NCBI GenBank assembly: GCA_034509425.1
Contig: JAVTVJ010000001.1
Span: forward strand, 11,923,501-11,987,500
Direction: 5' to 3'
Origin: Eopsaltria australis
Taxonomy: Eukaryota; Chordata; Aves; Passeriformes; Petroicidae
DNA length: 64,000 nt
The notes under the pieces were generated by a model. The model was not told the DNA's origin and made no database searches. It saw only the letters and a list, made by a program, of their open reading frames with translations. Made by a program: the position numbers and the translations under genes. Positions 56,801 to 64,000 of the stretch are shown here, one piece after another (positions within the stretch are counted from its first letter, which is position 1; each line of letters starts with the position of its first letter).

Positions 56801-58978
56801 ATGGCAAAGTGTCACCAATGTGGCACAAACCTGATGTTTGACATTGCACTATAAAACAGTGTGATGAAAAAAAAACTAAGTAATGTCAGTCAGTTGAGGA
56901 ATGGCTGTCAATCTTTCCCCCATTTTTCTGAAGCAAGCAGGGAGTTGAAACAGTAGATATTCTAAACCTTCACACCCCCCTCCCTCATCAGCTTGTGTTG
57001 CGCTGCCAAATGTGTGTTTGCCTAATTTCATGTCTGTGAGTAGTTGATAATAAGCCCTTTTTAGCTTCTTTTTAAACTCTCTCCAAGCAGCAGTAAAAGA
57101 TTAAACAGGAAAGCCAAGTCACACTATTTTCGCTGTCAAATTAAAACAGAGAAGCACCCCTATTCTCATGCCTCCTGCTCTCAGAAAAGGAAACAGCAAG
57201 TTATTTTAGAACAGGATCATTTAGATCTTAATACTGAAGGGAATTCTCCCCAAAATGACTGATCACTTCAGCAAACAGATCAACACATGAAGCCCAAGCA
57301 TTTACTAGCAGAAAATGGTAGCACAGGCAATTCAATTACCGAGTTACTAGTTTTCAGTAAGGAGTTGTTTTTGTGAAAAAGCCCCCAACCATTAAGAAAA
57401 CTAAAAAAAAACTCCCAACTTTAACCTGGTTTCATTATGGAAGCAGTATTGGTAGAGTGATTATTAAAAAAGGTGTTGAGAGATAATGACTGTGGGTTTG
57501 TGGGAATCTGTAATACACAGGGACATGAAAGCTTTGCCCTCTAAATTTCTTTCCTTTATTACAGATTACCACAAATACCGCAAAAATTGCCACTAGAAAA
57601 CATATCTATGGTTAATAAAATGAATATGAATAAATATGTATCAAGTTATGACAAATTACTCTCTGCCATCTATCATATATATTATCAAACAACAGCATGG
57701 TATCAATTAATATTAACATCAATTAGTGCTGTGGTACAAGCAATGACAGCAGCAGCCAAGTAGTTACATACTATTTTAGGTAACTAGTGTTTATCATGAA
57801 TGAAGTGGATTTATCAATGATATAACAGCAGATATTTTTATGTTTACTTATATTAATAGTTATGCTATTGATATGAAGTGAATTAGATTTCAAAAGCAAC
57901 AAAACCACCTCAAAATCTGGGAACAGCCTTGGGGACCAACCCTTTCTGAAAGAGAGGAAAACAGACCTAGACAGTAGGAGAGCTGGTAGAGTCCCATACC
58001 CAAAATTATCCATATCACAGATTCTTTTATTAAGCCAGGTGTTGCTGGGGAGAGCCCAAATGCTCATAGAAAGGCTGTGTGGGATTCAGCCAAGAAGTTC
58101 TCAGGCTCATTTTTGGATAAACATAAAGTGTTTTTATATCACACACTCTTAAGAGGGAGAGGGGCATTGAGCAGTCAGTAGATCCTGTTTAATTTCTATT
58201 CCTGTTTAATTTCTATTTTTCACAGCCACCTGGGGATGCTGTTTTCTGTTCCTTAAGAGATATTTAATTTTTTCAGGCGGTTTCCACCTTCACATGACAA
58301 ATTGCTGTTACAGTCTCCTTATTTGGTGTTTATCAGTGGTATCTGTGGATGTTTCTGGTTTCTAGGTATCTCGACTGCACTTCAAAGAGGCCAGCTGCCC
58401 TTTTCAAGGATGTTTTTTGCTAGTTCACAGGGCTTGTGTCCAGTATCACAGTTCCAGGCTGGCACTCCTTTCTATGTCAGTTTTTTTGAGCAGACAATAT
58501 CTTTTGTTCACTAGTTTTCCTTTCTAACCAGGCCGTCTTTATGGCTCATCACATCACTGCCTAAAAAGGCTATTTTTAATAAATAGTAACATGTTAATTA
58601 TGCAAGATTTGGCTCCCAGATCAACAGCATATTCAGTAGGGAAGTGGCTAAAAGGTGAAAATCTCAGATTAAAATATGCGAGAAAAGGGTATATGAAGAA
58701 ACAGGACAAACAGGAAAAAGGATTTTCTTTCAGAAGTGCCAGTTACCCAAAATTACTCTGTAATGTTCCAAGCAATTCCACCGCTAAGTGCTGCAAAAAT
58801 TAAGCATGGGCAGAGTCTCCAAGAACTCCACAATGCCTGTACTATATTTGATATTTTAAAGCCAATCATGTGTATAAATTACTTTGAAATCAAGACTACA
58901 TGCAAGTGAGGGCAACCAGGAGCAGGGAATCTCGCTGAGTTAATGAGCATTCTTACACTGAGGTCTCATGAGCGTCAC
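53829..58978. other. Interval where three ENOSF1 exons are expected
   Basis: The exons encoding mammalian residues of roughly 125-245, including the catalytic KxK lysine motif, should lie here on the minus strand. Reading both strands I found nothing that aligns convincingly. An exact 17-bp tandem duplication (cctgtttaatttctatt) occurs at 58184-58217. The rest is AT-rich. Confidence 0.5.
58184..58217. repeat. Exact 17-bp tandem duplication
   Basis: The unit cctgtttaatttctatt is present twice without mismatch, which suggests a recent local duplication. Confidence 0.9.
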
Positions 58979-59056
58979 CTTTCCCTCTTGTTTGGCCCAC
59001 AGGGCTTTCAGGACAGCAGTTATTGCCAAATGGACAGTGCCCTTCTCTGGTCCAAT
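58979..59056 (-). pseudogene. ENOSF1: ENOSF1 exon (IGPEKG...AKQEGK)
   Basis: Twenty-six codons, phase 0 at both ends, between an acceptor TGCTCAGTAG and donor AAAG|GTGACG. The peptide IGPEKGTVHLAITAVLKAL then WAKQEGK matches the mammalian exon but lacks three residues (VWD in human) through a 9-nt in-frame deletion within the helix of the capping domain. There is no stop codon. Confidence 0.88.
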
Positions 59057-59445
59057 CTACTGAGCAGAAAAGTGTAGACTCCTCTGTGTCATCTACAGTG
59101 GTTTGATACTCACTGATGCCTCAGTTTCTGTTAGACGATATTTTGTGCACCATGGTTTAAAAGACAGCACTGTTGATAACACAGCAAGGGAAAAACTCAC
59201 TGATACTGGGGGGAAAAAAAGAACAATTCATATTGGTTAAAAATTACATAAAGGAGAAGGTGCAGGAATGTGAAATTTGCATCAAATACCCCCCTGGAAT
59301 TCTGACTGGTCACTTTCACGCTGTCTTGCCTGAGAACCATGTGTTCCCAGTTTCCAAGAATGCAAATGGAACTGTTTTGTAAAAATTCACAACTTATGTG
59401 TTTGTTACTATCCTTTTCACAACAGCACCCTCAAATGTGTCTTAC

Positions 59446-59561
59446 CCAGTAGAGTTGCCTGTTACCGGTAAGCTCTCTGGAGAAGTCTCCAAAGTTGTTG
59501 ACAATTTCTTCCGTTTCTCTATTGACCACACGAATAAAGAAAGCCTTGACAGCACATATGA
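59446..59561 (-). pseudogene. ENOSF1: ENOSF1 exon (VICAV...RQLYW)
   Basis: Thirty-eight codons plus two leading bases, open, with donor TGG|GTAAGA and an AG acceptor behind a poor pyrimidine tract. It aligns without gaps to the mammalian exon starting VVCAVNAL and ending RQLTSDGQLRW; shared positions include CAV, EIV/DIV, DF, LT and QL. The exon joins in phase to the one at 58979-59056. Confidence 0.85.
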
Positions 59562-61836
59562 CTGCCAAGCATAGCCGAATTTATTGCCTCATTACATCCA
59601 AATGCCTATAACAGAAGGACTGTGGGCCCTTTCCTCAGCTGATACTTTGAGAATTAACTTTTTCAGACAGTCTGTGAATTTGAAGTACCAGCATGGAACC
59701 ATTCACTTCGTGCCCAGACTTGGGTGGCCACTGTCATTTTAGTTGAGTGCCCATGTTTCATCTTATACTTCCTGTTTCCAGATGCTTATCCCTTCCTCAA
59801 AAAAAAAATTAGTAATCACAAAGGGCTTTCAAGATGAAAGTTATTCTGTATCACCTCCCACTCCGCAGAGGAAGAAAACAGCCACCCTAGACTGGCAGTC
59901 CAAACCACTGTTAAGGGGACAGAGGCCATCAGATCCCGTTGTCCTCTGAGGAAAACAGCATTTCTCCAAATTAGACAGCCTTTACATACCATCCCTTTCC
60001 AGCAACTGCTGCATCTCCCTGAGCTGTTTTGGTACTTGCAGTCACGTTCAAGTTCTCATTTCTTAATAAGGCATTTTGTTTCTGGCAGTGAGATAATGGC
60101 ACTTGGGCTCCAGCTGTTTCAAGTCCCCAAGACTCAGGGCTGCAGCTGAATTGTTTTTTTCCAGCCCCACATAGCACTACTCAATGTCAACATTTATTCC
60201 AAGCAAAAGCTTTTACCAGGGTAAACCACATGCCAGTCTTCTTCAGCAAACTGCAGAGTGTCAGAGAAAGGACAGACACAACATAAGCCTTGTGCCAACC
60301 ATCATTTCCTTCAGCAGCATTGAATAGACAGTCTTGAGAGTTAAGAGACAGTGATTACAGTTCTGTGAGTTCTCCCCGGCTTGGGGTATTTGCTTGAGAT
60401 ATGAGTAACCAGTGTCTGAAACACAGTTTTGTAAGAACTCCTTTGCATGATTCTGGCTAAGACATTTTCCTTGCCTGTGTCTCAGTTCCTCTGCTGTTCC
60501 CACCTGCATTGTGGGACCAACATCCCTTCCCACTTTTCTTGGATGTGATGAATCATGTACTACTGTGCCTGAAGTCATTTATGTATCTAGGCAGGCTGTA
60601 CTACCTATGATGATGGGGAGGTTTTTCAGCATCTTACAGCAAGCCAGGTGATACACAGACTCCAGTCTTAGGCTGACTAAAGATAATGGTTTATTCCTAA
60701 AGAAGCTTAAAATAACTGAGTATGTACTTGCCAGATTGCTTAGTGATTAAAAAAAAAAAAAAAAACAACAGAGCACAAACAAGATGTTTCTATGTGAAAC
60801 AATTGCAAAGGTAGATTGAAGGAGGAAAAGGCATGATATCATCAAGTCAGAGGTTTTGTGGGTGTTTAGCTGAGTGCTTAGAGGGTTTTGACACATTCAG
60901 TGTCAGTGAAACAGACTGGAATGGCAAAGAAGAAAGTGCTCATTCTATGGTCTAGGGCTGAAAGGGCACTGCTGCAAACCAGTGATGTCTGGAAGGTTCA
61001 CCAGGGTACAAGAAGGGAGCAATGAGAACCGTAGGGGAGCCCATGAATGTGCCCACTGGGCAGTGCTTGTGGAACAATCACAGAAGCTCTGTCCTGTCCA
61101 AACTGCCCAACAAAAGCCTCCTGCCCCTGGCCATGTGTCTGAGATGTGGCAGCTCGGTGACCTGGGAAGTCAGATCCCACTGACAGTCACTGCTGTTCTC
61201 AGAGGCCATTTGTTCTCACACACATGTGGGCTGTCTGAACGGTGGCTAGCTGCATCTCAGGACCCCCTGGGCAAGCCTCAGGCTAGAGATCCATGCTCCA
61301 TGCTGTCTGCATAACATAATTTGTACACTGGCTTTGTGGCAGCCAAACTGCTGTGCAGGGCCCACAGGTTTTACCTAAGTTTTTATAATTTTTTTGAGTA
61401 GCTCAGGTGTCCATTGTGAGGAATAATGGGAAATTACTGCAGCTTTTCTTCTCCAAGCTGAAGACCAGGGGTCAAGGTTGGTAGGTGATGCTAAAAGTTG
61501 CCCATCTGAAAGGAAATGTTTGATCAACCAAATGCTAGATTCTGGCTGCTGCTTGATCATGGTCTTCAACTTGAACCTGGATGAGTCAAAACACCTCTTC
61601 TCCCCTTGATAAAGGATAGTGATAGAGATAATGACACTGATCTCATTTGTTTGAGAGTGTGTGAGAAATGTTGTTGGGCAAGATGGTAAATGCCTTGGTA
61701 ACCCCTGGGAGAGATGCTGCCTATCAATAGATTTCTGTTTATTGCCTGGCATAAGTGTCTGTCTTGGAACAAAGAACAAATGAAGTCCAGGCTATTTGTC
61801 AATAGATCAAGAGCATTTCCACAAGATAGGCTGGCC
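59562..61836. other. Expected ENOSF1 5' region
   Basis: The exons for the ENOSF1 N-terminus and its promoter should be on this side, but I found no matching exon and no CpG-rich promoter here. An A run lies near 60750-60765. The sequence is otherwise unremarkable. Confidence 0.45.
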
Positions 61837-62500
61837 TGTCGTAGTGGATGTGTATCCTGCTATCCTCCTGAAAGCTCTTTGTCATCCCCAGGTTGCAGAA
61901 AGGGTCAATTTTTGCGGTGGTTCAAGCCCCCAAAAACCCTTTCCCCCCGCCTAGGAAGCTCGGGGCTGGGGACTCCCCTGGGGCAGAGCAGGGGGTGGTT
62001 TGCCCTGTGGATGGGCCGGGCTTCCCGGGGGCTGGCTACCCTGTCCCACCTGCCACTCTCCTGTCTTGCCACCTTTACGCTCCAGAAAGTTCACTGTTAC
62101 ATAGTACTTGATTGTATCATCCCCTTGCTGATCTTCCCTTCTCCTCCCCCTTCCTTTCCCAGTTGGTTCCTGCCCCCTGATCCCTTCCTGGTTCCTCCCC
62201 TGAACCGTCAGTGATTGGTTTGTAATCCCTCAGTAAAAGTCTGATGCAAAAGGCGCCCCAGGTCTTTCGCCTGGATGCCCAGAGAGCTGCCAACACTGCG
62301 TTACAGTGTCTCTATTATTCCCGGACGAAAGAACCCTCCCGCGATTCTCCGGCTCTTTGGTTACAGTGTCCACCGTATAGGGGGACGCGGCCTGCGGCAA
62401 GGGGCGTGAGACCCGACAGCAGGGAACCCGCTCAGGTCGGGGACACTGCCTTGTAAACACCGTGGGACTGCAGTCTGAGACCCTGGTGGGCAGCTGGCTG
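61837..62500 (+). mobile_element. LTR-like endogenous retroviral element
   Basis: A GC-rich block begins with TGTCGTAGTGG. It contains a CCAAT-type box (gattgg) near 62213, a poly(A)-signal-like cagtaaaag near 62231, and then a hairpin-prone ccaggtctttcgcctgg, the usual order of promoter, R region and U5 in an LTR. The octamer ggctggcc flanks it at 61829-61836 and 62496-62503 and may be the target-site duplication, although the 3' end is not a clean CA. No gag, pol or env reading frame adjoins it. The family is unknown to me. Confidence 0.55.
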
Positions 62501-64000
62501 GCCCATGCCATCAGCCACAGTCATTCTTCCTACCTTACTGATCAATCGAATTCAGGGCCATATCTATTGTTAAGTACATACACACTTGCTCTTCAGAACA
62601 CTTAGCAGCAGTCTGAAAAGGCTGGGGTCATTCTAATGGCAGTGGCGCCAGAGCTCATATTTAGCCTACTTGTAATCTGCTCGTTATAACCTTTACCTCA
62701 CTGAAGCAATTGATTGAACTTCAGTTCCATGTGGAAAAAAAATCTCTCCTTGCAAATGGCAGTTCATTGATAAAGATGTCAAGAAAATTAAATGGACAGA
62801 TGTTGATGCAGTCAGGTTAACAAGTAACACTAGACTAAAATGTAAATATGGACATTGTTTCTATTGTACTTCTAGTCTTTTAGCACAATGGAAATAAAAT
62901 ACATTTGTGGTAGTCCTAAGCCACTTTGAAAACAGAGTCATTCCAGAAGTGAAGAGGGTAATATAGAACAAAGTCAAAACTCCAGTGAAAGGGGTACAGA
63001 TCTGACCTTGCTCTTATAAAGTTACTTAATTTGCTAGGCACTCTCCACTTACAAAAAAGAAAAAATGGCCTGTGAATTCTCTTATGTGTTCGTGCTATGA
63101 CTGCACAGCCACATGATGGAGAAATAAAAGCTGATCAGTTGTAAACATCCTGGCTAGAACTGAGAGGAAATGAAGGTGGGTAGAGGCATGTAAGGAACTT
63201 CAGCCATCTAGCCACCAGCTTTCACTCTCAGGAATGTGAACCAACACTCTTGCCTTCTCCTGCGAAGTCTCCAGAAGGACAGAATCACTGACTTGGCCTC
63301 CTTGACAGGACTGAACAGGGGCCGCAATCTAGCATGGTTATTCCCTGTTCCACAGCAAACCATGAGCATCTCCCTGAGTGGCACTTTCTACACTTGCTGG
63401 TGAAGCAGGGAGAAGTTCTCAATGTTCTCATGATGAAGCAGCCAAATGATCAGATGTTCTCTTCATGTGTGGTACTTTTATCACAGGAGTCATACTGAAC
63501 TGAGATTTATCATATTTTGGTTTTGAAAGAACAGAAATGCTTCCTTACCCTTCCTTACTGCAGCAAATTCACCCCTGGCACTGCCAAACACTGAAACCAA
63601 GAGAAGGATCAACGGCCATTTAGTCCCTGGAAGGCTTCCCCAAATCTGAATAAATGTTGGGGGAGGTATTGAATGAATGGTGAATCCAGCAGTTGGCACC
63701 TGTGGAGGTGCAGGAAAAATAGGTGAATCGTTAGCATGCCTGGGATGGATTTTTTGGGGCAAAGGTAAAATGCACAGATCTATCCATTTCCCAGTATGTA
63801 CTTATCAGCAGCCTCAGCTAGAGACTCAATAACTTAGCAGCAGGGCACAAAGGAAGTGCTCCTACTGGCAGTAGCTTTTTTGATTAAAGAAAGGAATGCT
63901 TTCACAGCAGTCAGCTTTCCAGTTGGTACATGACTAATTCATCAGGACTGCTTGTATTCAGGTTTCCCTTTTAGATTTCCAGTCTGCTTCTCAGACCCTG
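62501..64000. other. Distal flank
   Basis: No confident gene. A 90-codon minus-strand ORF at 63490-63762 contains a hydrophobic run (WPLILLLVSVFGSARG) resembling a signal peptide, but it has no recognised homology or partner exon. In human the next gene in this direction is YES1; none of its exons is visible. Confidence 0.45.

Larger units (their letters stand above)
49037..59561 (-). pseudogene. ENOSF1: ENOSF1, decaying locus
   Basis: ENOSF1 is a mitochondrial enolase-superfamily protein related to bacterial L-fuconate dehydratase; its transcript (rTS) overlaps TYMS in antisense in mammals. Four exons are recognisable on the minus strand in the expected order: 59446-59561, 58979-59056, 53682-53828 and 49037-49162. 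The first two are open with GT-AG signals. The third has lost the metal ligands equivalent to human D250 and E276 and has no donor at its expected end. The fourth begins with TGA where mammals have TGC, lacks AG there, and lacks a GT donor. I did not find the exons for the N-terminus, for the middle with the FKVKVGAD-type lysine motif, for the third metal ligand (GEQ) or for the C-terminus. Decay is the best reading; a shortened or re-spliced gene cannot be excluded. Confidence 0.75.

Noticed and set aside
57385..57420. Minus-strand accaggttaaagttggg resembling the ENOSF1 FKVKVG exon
   Set aside because: Only about a dozen bases agree and the reading frame does not hold.
61480..61560. Minus-strand SDGQLLA in a long ORF, similar to the end of an ENOSF1 exon
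   Set aside because: The true counterpart of that exon was found at 59446-59561; this short match has no further similarity.

Overview
The window is vertebrate nuclear DNA, most likely from a bird. The evidence is CR1 LINE 3' ends of the avian type at four places, an LTR of a family widespread in birds, rather small introns, and the gene order CLUL1 - TYMS - ENOSF1. That order is the one I know from human chromosome 18p11; here CLUL1 and TYMS run on the plus strand and ENOSF1 on the minus strand. No bacterial, organellar, CRISPR or phage-like content is visible.

Layout. Positions 1-23.5 kb look like non-coding 5' flank, with simple repeats, one CR1 fragment, a strong CTCF-like motif at 22.43 kb and one exon-like block at 14.1 kb. 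CLUL1 (clusterin-like 1, a secreted retinal clusterin paralogue) runs from 23,588 to about 35,390. It has seven coding exons giving 461 residues and a spliced 3' UTR, and one of its introns uses a GC-AG splice pair. TYMS (thymidylate synthase) starts at 37,630 in a CpG-rich, TATA-less promoter with three tandem E2F-like elements and two GC boxes. A 17-bp tandem duplication lies directly upstream of its ATG. Its seven exons encode 302 residues and end at 45,673.

The minus strand downstream of TYMS holds four recognisable exons of ENOSF1 (the enolase-superfamily L-fuconate dehydratase relative whose 3' end overlaps TYMS in mammals), between 49.0 and 59.6 kb. Two exons are open with good splice sites. 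One has lost two of the three metal-binding acidic residues. One carries an in-frame stop and lacks normal splice signals. I did not find the remaining exons, so the locus reads as a decaying unitary pseudogene. This is the most interesting biological observation here, because ENOSF1/rTS is the natural antisense partner of TYMS in mammals.

The distal part (46-64 kb) also has an avian ERV LTR remnant on the minus strand near 51 kb beside a GC-rich block, and a second LTR-like, GC-rich element at 61.8-62.5 kb. All identifications come from reading the translated exons and from recalled family sequences; no database search was run.
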